Below, piece by piece: positions 43,849 to 55,951 of a DNA stretch of 64,000 nt. The notes below the pieces were generated by a model. It was not told the origin of the DNA. It worked only from the letters and a program-made list of their open reading frames with translations, and made no database searches. The position numbers and the translations under genes were made by a program. Within the stretch, counting starts at the first letter, position 1, and each line of letters starts with the position of its first letter. Source of the DNA: Lentinula raphanica (Eukaryota; Basidiomycota; Agaricomycetes; Agaricales; Omphalotaceae); the NCBI GenBank assembly GCA_027919835.1, contig JANVFP010000035.1:248001-312000 (forward strand). The letters run 5' to 3'.

Positions 43849-45176
43849 TTCACTGGAGATGATTCTGACGCTTTCAAGGCCCTCATTGCTCAGGTGAGTT
43901 CTCAACTTTTCGTGTTCTGTTCTCTGCTTATGTGATTGTTTACAGGCTGCTGGGCTTCATATCCAACTTATCCTCGTCTTTTGGTTGTTGCAGCCATGCC
44001 TGCTTCTATGCTTTTCAAAACTTGAGTCATGTCATTTCATTTGCGCGCGGAAACCTTTGTCGTCGCCATTGATATTCCACTTGCATATGATACTAATAGC
44101 ACTGCTCTCAGTAGAGCTCTAGTCATGAATATTGCGTACATATTGTAACTGCCTATAGATTGAGGAACATGAATGAAAAACTGTGATTACTTAGAGCTTC
44201 CTTCGCGAGCACTAAACCGTGTGCCACGGTAAGGCTAGTAGTATAGACGCTGGTCTGGCATGAGCGCTTGACATGAATCTCCTCTAAGGCTCTACCACCA
44301 TCGACTGCCATCGATGATCGAATTCTCAATCAACGGGACTCTCGGACACAAGACACAAGAAATCACGCAGCGCTCGCATGTGCTACAGCCTCTTATGAGA
44401 TAGTCTGCTGTTAGCTTCTCTTCGCTGTTGTATTCTGATGATAGTCTATATTCCGATGCTTGCGTGGAATACAAGTGTTCTTGCGCATCCTTTCTCAAAT
44501 TCTATCCGTCCCTTCGCACTTCCCAAGCTCGATAAAACAGCGGGGAACAGGTGGAAACGTATCATTATGCACATGCCACCTTGGAAATTCGATTCGGAGT
44601 TAGCTTAGGATCAGCACAGGATAGCCATGCTCCAACGACTTCAAGGAATAAGCGAGAGGCGGCCATACGGTAAATCAACTAGGTGACAATACTCTACCGG
44701 ACTTTACCTTACAGTTTACTCTACTTATCTACGTTGCCAGTCTTCAAGATCCTGGAAAGCTCGAAACATCTTTCGATGGAGATGTAACTTGACCCAGCTG
44801 CGAGCTACTGCGACGAGGCTATGGTTATTGCAGACGCGACGGATCCGGGAGAGAAACGATGAGGCAGTGGCAAGGACCCTTTTCACATCTGATGCGGCAA
44901 ATACACTTCGCCTCTGTGTCCCTCTGATATCTTTCCTTCGGAGGGTCCAGATCAATGAAATTTGATACGTCGGGCCTTTTGTCGTTTGAGGGATGGGATA
45001 GATCACATAAAACGTGAAGCTTGAAGGGAAGGCGGCTTCCTTACAGCCTTCTCACTTTCGTCTTTCTTCTACGACCTTTTTTCTTTTCTACGCGGTGGTC
45101 ATCCTCGTCTTCGCCGTCGTTCTTCGTTCCTTCCAATTCTCGCATCTTGTCGAAAGAATCACTTGCATATATAGCA
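43849..45176. other. Spacer, no supported gene
   Basis: The first ~150 bp may be the old 3' coding end of the F-box gene. The rest has only short unsupported frames, for example minus 44725-45006 (93 codons). Confidence 0.4.
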
Positions 45177-45516
45177 ATGACTCGTTGGAACAGTCTCTTC
45201 AAACTCGCCTTGGTCTGCGTTGTACTCGTGCAAATGGGTGTTGCTAGTCCAGTTCCTGGGTGAGTAATAATAATTTTCAATGAACCTCCCCATCGCCTCG
45301 CCTCGCTCCTGGCTCAATTGACATCTTATATTTGTCTCCATTTCGACTCAACAATTTTCTCATAGATCTGGCGTCCTACTCGCTCGCGACGACGACAGCG
45401 ATAACAACAGCACTAGTCATGGGGACGATTTTTGCGTTGAATGCATCAATCGAATTGTCAGCTACCCTGGTAAATCCGAGCATCATACCAGCGAGCATAA
45501 AGTTGCTCTGGCTTGA
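45177..45516 (+). CDS. Small secreted protein, about 77 residues
   Basis: Exon 1 is 45177-45259 and exon 2 is 45366-45516. The signal peptide (MTRWNSLFKLALVCVVLVQMGVAS) precedes PVPGSGVLLARDDDSDNNSTS, an acidic Asn/Ser segment with a likely N-glycosylation site (NNST). FCVECINRIVSYPG, with a C-x-x-C pair, completes the short mature protein. The LAR-DDD junction could be a protease site. It is unrelated in sequence to the six-member family except for the general PVPG start. The CATATATAG just upstream is too close to the ATG to be its TATA box. Function unknown. Confidence 0.6.
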
Positions 45517-46213
45517 TCTAGGGCAGTACTTGCTGGCCCCAATGTCCCCACGCAGAAAACGCTCACCCAATACGACTCATTGCTATTGCATCCTCTTCGG
45601 CCACTCTTGTGTTCTTCTGACGACATTCGTTTGAATCCTCGAAACATCACGATTATTTATTCATTCATTCATCTATTTATTCTCTTTGCCTTGGATATCG
45701 TTTTGGGTGAGGTTTACGCTACCTTCTCAGATGAGAGCTCCAATACTAACAGAGCTTGCTTCCCGCCATTAGGTGTTGCGTTGGAGCTGAAGAGTATATG
45801 GGGGTCAGATATTTTTATAAGATGATCTTCACTTCCGTCGCAACTGTTTGAGATATTTATGTATTTTCGCTGTCGTCTGGTACCAGTGGACTCTAGGAGC
45901 AGGTGCTCTATCTTCTGTAACTGTGGTTCTGTGTTTTCTGAGGTCAGTTCTAAGTCAAAGACTGTACTCGAGGCGAAGGAGAAGAAAAAGAAAAATCCTT
46001 GTCACGGATTCCCGGAAAGCGGAACCGGATCGATCTGTTTCGGGAACTGGAAACGAGGGTGTTGATTCCTGAAATCAATCCCTCACACGCTCTCTCCACT
46101 ACCACCAGCAACTCACAACGATCACGTCTCGTCCAATCTACATTCTGGAGGGACCGTCCAGCTGGAACACATTCCCAATATTCTCCCTACTTCTCCAAAC
46201 TTAATCCATCTTA
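45517..46213. other. Spacer, no gene seen
   Basis: Short frames only; presumably 3' flank of the small secreted gene and the promoter of the GH17 gene. Confidence 0.4.
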
Positions 46214-48254
46214 ATGTCCAGAGATCTCGCCACTCCTTCTAGTGATCTACAAGATTATTACGACCATGTTCCAGTGAGTGCGCCTGAATTTCTGCTTACC
46301 ACTGCCAGAGCTCAATGATAGATGTAGCCTGCTCATCGAATTTCAAATTACAGCACACTCTCAGGACAGCAAGGACAGCATATTCCACTACAAGCAGCTG
46401 CATCCTCTTCTGCAGTGAATCTAGCCGAGCCGTACTCTGATATTCCTGGCGCTCTGCCTGCACGAACAAGGCCACATTTCGGAGATAGGAGAGGAGAGTT
46501 TGTGGACTCACCGTATGTGGAGGAGAAATCCAGGTCAAGCGGTCGGAAGAAATGGGTATGTTGTGTGAAATCTCTCCCTTGTAACTTGTACTCATGGTCG
46601 TTCGAAGGTTCTTGGAGGCCTGATAGCTCTTGTTATCGTTATTGTTGTCGCAATCGTTCTTGGTGTCGTTCTATCCCGCAAGAGTAGTTCTTCTTCGTCC
46701 TCCTCGGACGACTCTATATCCGGGGATCCTAGCCAATTCACGAAGGATTCCAGGTTGAAGCAGAGCTTCTGGGGTATAGCGTATACACCTGAAGGTACAC
46801 TGTATCCTGATTGCGGAGCGAAACTATGTACGTCGTACTCATCTTCTATGGCTATGTTTCACCGCTGATGCTATGGCCTCTCCAGCGGACGTTGTTACGG
46901 ATATCCAGCTACTCTCCCAACTAACAACAGTATGTCTATACATGAGACTTTGTCACTCTCGATCTCATGTTCGTGTAGCGTATTCGCGTGTACGGCGCCG
47001 ACTGTAATACCACGGCTCTCGTAGTGAGTACTGCGACTTTTGGACTTGACCTTCTATTCACATTCATTCCTTCTCCAGCTCGACGCCATTCAACTCACCA
47101 AAGTCAACATGACCGTCTACATTGCAAACTATCCGGAGTCAGACGACAACGGTGAGGCCTATGACCGTCAAAAGTCCGCCATCCAAAGCGCCATCCAGAC
47201 ATTCGGCGTAGACCATATTGCTGGCGTCACAGTTGGAAACGAGTTTATTCTCGAGTACGTACATAGAGCAAATGGATGTGGTCTTTGCACTTTTGAGCTG
47301 ATTGCTGATTTATCCAAAACTCCTAGCTACCTAGACGACAACGGTGGAACGGATCCTAACAGTGCTGTTGGTAATGCTGGTGCAGAGATCTTACTCGGCT
47401 TCATCAACGACACACGATCCATGCTGTCTGACATGAGCGTATCGCTCAAAATAGGAAACGCCGATGCTGGGTCCTACTTCAACGATATGGTACTAGAGGA
47501 TGTCGACTACGGGGTGCGTATCGATATCCTTATGCTCAGTTTGGTCTTACTTTGTGCTTATGGTTCTTACTATACTATCACGACCAGATGGCCAATGTCC
47601 ACCCATGGTTCGCTAATGTCAGTATTGATCAAGCCGCAGGCTGGACGTGGAATTTCTTCGAGACCACAGACGTAGCATTGGCTAAAAGCCTGTCCAACGA
47701 TCCGGAGATGTCGATTGCTGAGACTGGCTGGCCTACTGTCTGTTACACCCTTTCCTCAATCTTAAATGAGAATCATCGCTCAATACGTGCGTTGTAGAAT
47801 TCAACCAATGCAGGAAACGAATCCAACGGTCCGTCAACCGCATCAGAAGCCAACCTTCAGGTTTGTCGGACCATCATTCATCCTTTTTCAGTGTTTATCG
47901 TCTTCTCTTCCAGACATTCCTCAACACATTCGTTTGCCAAGCAAATGCCAACGGGACGGAGTACTTTTTCTTCGAAGTGAGCCGCAATATTTGCATACAT
48001 CTGAACTTTCTGACGTTGTTTCGTAGTATTTTGACGAAACATGGAAGACGGAAAAGTACGGTGGTGTAGAGGTATGTTGGGCGTACTATGCTGTTGAAAG
48101 CTTTTACTCACTAGAACGATCGTATCAGGGTTATTGGGGACTCTTCTACTCGAAGTAAATTTGTCCTTTGTTCTACGATGAGTGATGGTACTGACAACTT
48201 TGCTTCCTCAGCCGAACATTGAAAAACATTGAGATACCGGACTGCTCTTCTTGA
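46214..48254 (+). CDS. GH17 beta-1,3-glucanase, membrane-anchored
   Basis: ATG at 46214 (MSRDLATPSSDLQDYYDHVP); the first intron is 46274-46327. About eleven small exons follow, with TGA at 48252-48254. A cytosolic, Ser/Pro-rich N-terminus precedes one membrane anchor (VLGGLIALVIVIVVAIVLGVV), a Ser-rich stalk and the catalytic domain: KQSFWGIAYTPEGTLYPDCGA, RIRVYGADCNTT, acid/base Glu in AGVTVGNEFIL and nucleophile Glu in MSIAETGWPT, then FVCQANANGTEYFFFE and GYWGLFYSN. This is family GH17, which cleaves or rearranges beta-1,3-glucan in the cell wall. The type II anchor would place the enzyme on the outer face of the plasma membrane. The gene looks intact. Substrate details (endo-, exo- or transglucosylase) cannot be read. 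Confidence 0.9.
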
Positions 48255-49268
48255 TTCTCATCTACCCTACTTTGAGCTACTCATCCTCGGACTATTCTTC
48301 CTACTCTACTCTATCTTGTATTTGGAACTGTTCATTATATACATCTTCATCATTCTGCTTTAATCAGAACGCTGAACACTAGTCAAATGATATCACTTGT
48401 ACGAGTTTGTACACCGCTGTGTAGTTCACTAGGTCAATATACTTGAACTATGTAATTTCTGAAGCTGGGATATATAGCTGAATTTTGTTAGCTTTGCGTT
48501 GAAGTCGTTGCCTTCAACGTCCTGAACGTTCAACTTGATTCCAACGTTGAACGGACAAGGCCGGCGCTAATTTTTCTAAGTATCTTTCCCTTTTCTCAAC
48601 TCCCACACAGTAACTGGGCATATCTTAAATCTGGTAACAGGCCTCGAAACGACCAGGACCCAGATACTCAAACGTATAGTATGAACGATTCGCGCACCTG
48701 ACAGTTGAAAGTGTCTCTGACTCTCCCTGCCTCTTTGCGATAACTTTCCCGAGCCACGGGCAACCGCCACTTCAAATTTTTCCTCTCGAATTGACCTCGC
48801 GTCCATCTGAAATGATTTCCTACCTCTCATACATCCCATCTACACTGGTTTTCAGGCAGACCAAGTGAATACTCCGAATTCCCTGTGGCATGTGTATACA
48901 CGCATCTCATGATAACAGCAACTGATTCACGAATCCTAAAGCATCCCAACCTCAGGGGTATTACTCTGTTTCCGGACCGTGACTTCAATTGGGCGGAGAA
49001 TTGCCACATATTACCTTCAAGACAGACCAAGTAGCGAAGCAGCGATTGGTTGAGGAAGACTGAGGTGCAGAGAATCACTCGAGATGACGATGAAAACATC
49101 GTGAATTATTTTCCCGAACCGTGCGGTCCGTCATAAAGATTTGTTCTTCCTTGTTTGAACCTCGTGCTACGATAGTTCGTGACCTTCACGGAGATTGAGG
49201 CCAATGCACTACATATAGTGCAACATGTGGGAGTATGAAGATCCCCCAAATACTCGAACTACGCATCG
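48255..49268. other. Intergenic region between GH17 and GH51 genes
   Basis: No gene was recognised. Around 48490-48550 a cluster of related TTCAACGT/AACGTTCAA motifs on both strands is visible; its meaning is unknown. Confidence 0.4.
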
Positions 49269-52200
49269 ATGGTGTGCCAACGAGCACTTACGTTTGCGTT
49301 GGTAGCGGCGGCAACAGTCTACGCTGCCACTTTCGACGTCACTTTCTCGACAGCTGGCCACAATGTTCCTTCGACACTTTGTCCGTAACTTCGTTTCCGA
49401 TTCTCGAAGTGCATCGCTGACTGTTCATACAGATGGCCTGATGTTCGAGGTATGTTTCCAGCAAGGTGACGATAGGAAACGATTTGACACGAAATCGGCC
49501 CTTACTACAGGATATAAACGTGAGTGCTTACTGCAGTGAAGCCGCGAAGGAAGATTGAATCTTGGTTCGACTTACTACTCGTTCTAGCATGTACGTATTC
49601 CATTGCACATCCGTGCTCAGTGACTGCATCCTGAGCATATCGTATGTCGGTACAGAGCGGAGATGGTGGCCTCCACGCCGAACGTACGTTTACTCTGACG
49701 TTTACCTCATTCAGCTGCTAATTTGATGCTGATCAACCAACAGTCATCCAGAACCGCGCTTTCCAGCAAGTTACTCCTGGTTAATCCAAGAATCCCATTC
49801 TTTATAGAGTCTGTACTCATCTCCTTCGCAGGTACCTCCGCTGCTCTCACCGCCTGGGCAGCACTAGGATCAGCCAAGATATCCGTAGTCAAATCAAGTT
49901 CACCAGTGTCAACCGCTCTACCGAACGCTCTTTCCTTTGCTGTTCCTTCTGGGACGACTAGCACTGTTGGTTTCACTAACGCAGGATACTTCGGTGCGTT
50001 GGATCATTGTTCATTTTGGCATGCCTATTGATCTTTTTTTAGGTATACCTGTGACCGCCGGCTGGACATACACTGGCTCGTTTTACTATCGTACCCCTTC
50101 CCCACCTGCTACCAAAGTATCCGGAAGCTTCACTGCCGACCTACGTTCCACTGGCGGTACGGTTTTTGCGAGCACCACAGTCCCGTTCACCACTAGTTCC
50201 ACATGGCAGCAAGCTACGTTCACATTCACAGCTTCGTCTACGCAAACCTCCGTGGAAAATCTGTTCGCGCTTTCAGTTAGTGGCTCGACGGTCTCCGGGC
50301 TGACGATGGAGTTCACCTTGATATCGTTATTCCCGCCGACGTTCAATGGAAGGAAGAATGGATTTAGGATGGATCTGTCGGAGGTGAGTACGATTCAGGT
50401 CTTGCTTAGTAAAGAAGATGCTCATTCTGGGATATACTAGACTCTTCTTGACATGAAGCCTGCGTTCTTCCGCTTTCCAGGGGGAAACAGTATGCTCTTT
50501 TTCTCACTCTCACAATGTATGATATCCAACTTAGCATGCCCTTGTCAGATTTGGAGGTACATTTATACCGACTCTCGCATAATGGTCAATGAACTTTTGT
50601 TTCACAAGGGCGAAACTGCCGCTGACCGATGGGCCTGGGAGAACACCGTAGGCGACCTTGTCGATCGACCCGGACGTGTGGGTGACTGGGGCTACATCAA
50701 TACTGAGTATGGATCCATGATGCCATTTTATTCGATATCTGACGACAGTGCATTAGTGGACTTGGCTTGTACGAGTACCTCCAATGGATCGAAGATATGG
50801 GCATGGAACCGATCATGGCCGTTTATGCTGGTATGTTTCAAAAATCGCTTGGACCACCAATGATTCTTCGACAAAGTTCATCTATCTGAATGTCAACAGG
50901 TTATTCATTGAATGGAGCTTCAGTCGCTTCGTCTGATATGCAAACATATATCACTGAGGCTATAAATCAGGTCGATAGAGTTTGTGAATTACTGTTCATC
51001 TCTTGAGTTGACTATCTTCGCACAGATCAATTTCGTGATTGGAGACGCGAGCACAAATGCTCAGGGTATGAACCTATTCTGTCAAGTGATACTTCTCGTT
51101 GATCAAGTTGTCCTGCAGCCGCGATTCGTGCATCCATGGGTCATCCTGACCCATTCACCCTCAATTACATCGAAATCGGAAATGAAGACTTCTTCTCGCC
51201 TACAACGTGTGTCTTTATTAGCTATTGCAGCACCATTTAGATGCCCAACAGTGTCTATTAACAGGTATGCTGATTATCGCTGGGCCGATCTTTACAATGC
51301 ACTACATGCTGAATTCCCTCAACTACGTGAGTGCTGCCATTCATCTACAAAGTAGACAATTTTGAATGGCTCCCATGTCATGCAGACTACATTGCCACCA
51401 GTGCCACTAGTGGAAATGTCCCCAGCCTGTCTCCTGCTCCAACATATTGGGATTTACATATCTACTCTAATCCTAGTAAGTCTGTCAAAAAGCTTTGATT
51501 TTTCAACCTCACAATCGTCCTGAAGACTTCTTCATCAATGGCGCTTTCAACTTCGATATCTTGTCCAGAAACGGGCTTCAATTCTTCCAGGTAATGAAAT
51601 TCGATCCTTTTGACGAGAAGTTCTCTCTAAAATTCTTACTTTCCATCAGGGAGAATACGCTACTACTACCGAGAACAGTGGTGCCGCTTTGACGTATCCA
51701 TTCATTGATGGTATGCGTTCTGGTTCCAGCTCAGTCGTATCATACCTGCTCAATGTGCAACACAGGTTCTATCGCTGAGGCTGCATACATGGCTGGCTTT
51801 GATAGAAACTCCGATATCGTATTTGCTGCCTCGTATGCGCCGCTGTTGAATGTAAGCGAATTCCCTCAGGCTGAATTCAATCCGTTGACTTGTGTGATCA
51901 TATTCTGCAGCACGTTTCGAGCACTCAATGGGTGTGTTGAACTCCGAACACTGTCATCATGGAATCTTGATTCTCATGCCCAATCTGCTCTTCCTCTTCA
52001 GACTCCAGATTTGATCACCTTTTCGTGCGTTCTTCTTTAACCCACCGTCCTTCTATGGCGATTCATGTCTGACGTATAAACGAAACATTTCCAACAGACC
52101 GAACACAGTCATCCGGTCCACCTCCTACTACGTACAACAAGTATGAATTACTTCTCGTTGTCAACACGTCATCACTGAAATTGGATCCCCTTGTAGCTAT

Positions 52201-52586
52201 ATAGCTTGTACAAGGGCGATTTCTACCTACAATCTACGACCAACACGGCAAGCTCCCCCGTACAGTGGAGTGTCACTCGTGATACCTCTGCTGGGCAGTA
52301 CTTCTTAAAAGTTCGTTATGCTATTTCGCTTGACGATACACATTTGAACATGTCCCTACAGGTCATCAACACCGCGACCTCTGCCAACACGGTCGTTTTC
52401 ACTCTCCCCTTCACTCCAAGCCACACAACTGGGACGGGTACGATTCTTACAGCACCTTCGGGAACACAAAACACACCTACAAACCCGAATGCCGCTGTAC
52501 CTTCGACTTTCTCGTTCACGGCAGGAAAGACCATCACATACAATGCACCAGGGCTTTCTCTTTCAGTACTTGTTGTCACGGAATGA
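49269..52586 (+). CDS. GH51 alpha-L-arabinofuranosidase, secreted
   Basis: ATG at 49269 opens a signal peptide (MVCQRALTFALVAAATVYA). The mature start, TFDVTFSTAGHNVPSTL, leads to the GH51 hallmark YGLMFEDIN-H-SGDGGLHAEL, assembled from exons of 17, 9, 3 and 28 nt. A beta-sandwich-like region (GWTYTGSFYYRTP) follows, then [27 protein letters not shown], with NLE coming from an 8 nt exon (50549-50556). IEIGNEDFF carries the acid/base Glu and FFQGEYATTTENSG the nucleophile Glu. Stop at 52584-52586. The enzyme releases arabinose from arabinoxylan and arabinan outside the cell. The exon count is very high, perhaps above twenty. All key residues are present and the gene appears functional. Confidence 0.9.
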
Positions 52587-52748
52587 AAAGGACTCGGTGA
52601 CTGAGCGACTAAAGTGTAATGAAGGGGTATTGATTTGTACTTCGTCAGACTTATGAATAATAACGAGGAGCGTATAAAGCCAAGAGGTACAACCTGTGTA
52701 TAACTGTGGTATTTCCCATCGCTGTGCGGACATCCAGCTACAAACTCA

Positions 52749-54199
52749 TTATTCGTATGTATGCAACAGTGAGGTAGTCGTTCTGCTACGATCCAGATCG
52801 ACCCAAAGAGGATGTCCCGAGCTTGCCACTTTGTTCAACACCGTTCTAGAATTCAAAGTGGCCAAGAGGCAATTCGAATACCTGTAGGGGTGTCTTATTC
52901 AGCTTGATCGAGGATGATGCTGCAGAAGCGTTGAATATCATACACTTGACTCAGTATTAAGAGTCTACATGGGCAGACTCAGTGAGCTGTATTGTGTTGG
53001 CGATGCAAGACAAACTCACGGAGCGAAGAACATGTCATCATTGTGGAGGAGAATGAACAGTGCTAGCGCGAATAACGCTGTCAGCGTTGTAACAAGGCTC
53101 GTTTCCACAGTAAGGGCTATGAGGTGGTGTATCTGGTGGCGAGTCTGAAACGACATCGCTCGTTTTTGTTGATATAGTAACTGCATCATGTTCGAGTAAC
53201 AGCGGTATATGTTGAGTCAAAAAGTGGTGTTCATATCTAAATATGAATCTGACCTTGAACACTAGAACAGCCGAAATGATTAAATCACATAGTGTGCTTC
53301 CACCCAACCAGATCTGAGAAAGAATTTCATTCACAGAGAAACAATGCATTGATGCAACGCACTGTTACTTCTACATCCAGTTCAGTCAGCCGAAAAATGC
53401 CGATATGGGCTGCACGTATTCCACAGTAACCCGCCATCGCGCATGTCGTCAATGATATCTTCTCCTAGATGAGACCAAACGAATTCATATCCTTCTGGAA
53501 AACACGTACCAACATGACTATAGTTGGTATCAAGCTTGATCCTGTCAGCCTGTGGATACGCCACGAAAAGAAAGAGTGTGCCATAGTTGCGACTAGACCT
53601 TATTGTTAACGGCGATAATGGATTCAATGAAATCTTGGTCACCAATGCCAGATAGGAGAGGGATCCCCGCAAGAGTTTTAGACGCAAGACTATCAACGCT
53701 GAGTAGAATAAGGGGATCACCCCAATGTTGAGCGAGGACCTCCCACATGAAGATAGTCGTCACTATCATATTGACCAACTCAGAAAGTGCGAGGACAGAG
53801 ACTGTGATTCTGAACATTACTCCGCATGCTGTAGGAGGTTGATATGCCCACCGAAAACTCTTAACCACGTAGGATCCTGGTCTCGTGTGTCGAATTGGTA
53901 GAGAACTATCACATTTACAAGAATTGAAGATGGAGTTGGGAAAACAGACATCGGAGGCAAGACACTCACATAGTTGTACGATGAGCATGCCGAATAGGCC
54001 ATAGGAGAACATTCCACCGAGGACCTTAACAAATACGAAACGTCAGTCTAAAACTGAGCGCGAAAAATCGTCACTCATTTCGTACGGTAGGTCCAACACT
54101 GTCTCGAGAAAGTTAGCAGAACTGGACCAGCGTGAAGCAATGAGAGTCTAAGTCATACATGAGTGGGAGATTTGCTAGCTGCACGAATTCTGAAGACAT
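52749..54199 (-). CDS. DUF6534-type seven-helix membrane protein
   Basis: ATG at 54197-54199 (MSSEFVQLANLP), TAA at 52749-52751. The exons recovered give VLGGMFSYGLFGMLIVQLFLYQF (helix 1), ITVSVLALSELVNMIVTTIFM (helix 2), WLGGSTLCDLIISAVLVF (diagnostic W-x-G...C-D), then IHHLIALTVETSLVTTLTALFALALFILL, and the C-terminal hallmark YSNCLLATLNSR. This is the order of basidiomycete DUF6534 membrane proteins, which resemble seven-helix receptors but have no established ligand. Introns between helices 1 and 2 are hard to place: one frame needs an implausibly short 23 nt intron near 53850, so a lesion there is possible. The region 52587-52748 is the shared 3' flank with the GH51 gene. Confidence 0.75.
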
Positions 54200-55951
54200 T
54201 TTGGTTTGCCCGTCTGTTTGGGCAGTTTCCAGGTTTTCATACTAGATGGTAGTGAATTGATCATGATAGAATGACCTGAACAGACCTGAACGTCGAACTG
54301 TCAAGCTGCACTGAATATAACGGAATTTTGCGAGTTCTGAAGGTCATGATGATCTGGATTCTGCAACTCCAGTCTGGCAGCCCCCATCTTCGAGCATAAC
54401 AATGACATTGATGTGACCGGAATATTCGGGAGATTTCGGGTTTGTATCGCATGAGTTCAAAGCTGGTTCAAAATTGAAGTTTTGTTTCGAGTCACACCTT
54501 CCCAATTCGTAGTCTGCGCCATGGTGAGATTTATCTTGAGACCGTCTTGAGTGACCGGTCGACATTCAAGCCGCCTGAACGCTGAAAGGAGGAAGGGAAG
54601 AGGGAATCAACGTTGGACGCATGTGTTTGTAATGGTGTTTGAGCAGCAACATTATATGATTTGGATCTGATCATGAATGGGACATTGCTTTCAGATTATA
54701 TCAATCTTACTCATGAAGTGAATATAGCACGATAGCCAGCGGGATCGAAAAATATCGTCGTCTTGAGAATCAACCTGAAAGCAACGGAATTTGGAAGACA
54801 CTGCCAATCGTCAAAGTCGGGAAGACAGATGAATGGATCATATGAGTTACAACCTTGCTCACGCACCGCCTACTCCTCCTGAAACCTCAGGCCCGAGGCC
54901 TCAGGTCTCCTACTTTCGGGCCTCGCGGGACCGTCGTCGCTAGTCTCTCAATCCAGACTACCTCTACTGCCAAAGTCTGATTGCTACACTGCCAAATCGT
55001 ACGCCGATGCGTAGTCGCTAGTCCTTCTGTCATTCTAAGGTTCGGTTTCTTATGCTAGAGCCAGATGAAAGAAAGAGACCAGCTGCCAATAGTTTGGCGA
55101 TGGTAGCAGTACTAAGTATGTAGAGCACTGAGCTGCACTGAGTCGACGCCCAGGGTGACGGTGGCGCAACGCGACAATGAGTAAGCGAAGCACGTGATTG
55201 GCGACTAAGTATAATATCTTCACGGCGCCTAACTAAGTCAGTGAGTCGCGTTAGCCTTGAAAGCACATCCACCTTTCATCGAAATATCCACACCCTCTGT
55301 TACAGCTCATACACACTATATCATGCCGAAAGACACTAGCACACCCTCAGAAAAGGCCCTCAGCTCTTCCGCCGCCCAAAATATCCCTCGACCACCCACT
55401 GATCGCTAAATTGTCGAGATTATCGTAGTGAATTGTAATGTACCGTGGATGCAACAAGCCTTCGCAAGAGGATGATAATACTATGAAGAAGTGCAAGCGT
55501 CTGTCAGTGGCTTGTAAGGGGCTGCCACTTCCGCAATTCTTATTACAATATTGCATTTTGCTTACAATGTTGCGGTTCAACTACGATTGGTTGTGTTCTT
55601 GATATATCGATTGTACCGATGCTATGCAATGGCGATAATGTTTCTCGTGAACTATGGGATGGATGAAATAGTTGCGACAGAACTCTGGATTGGCAGCAAT
55701 AAATGTCCCTGCCCAAAAGAGATGCACAATACTCATACCAAGGCCACGGTCGTTTGCCAATCTTGACTGAGATTTGTCGCTGAATGTAAGATGTGACAGA
55801 AAGCTCAATCGTTTCACTGGTCGTGCTTGCTCGATGCTTTGTGAATGAATAAATAAATGATATATTTGAATAATGAGCAGTACAGTGACATTCATAAAGA
55901 GCGGGCGCGAAGACAACGCTAAGATGGCTGGTCCCGGTATGAACCCAAAAT
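54200..55951. other. Spacer left of Plavaka-2
   Basis: No gene was recognised. From about 55430 to 55590 CAAG-rich motifs recur (GCAACAAGCC, TGCAAGCGT, GGCTTGTAAGGGG), resembling the subterminal motifs of Plavaka-1, so the left end of Plavaka-2 probably lies here. Exact termini were not found. Confidence 0.4.
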
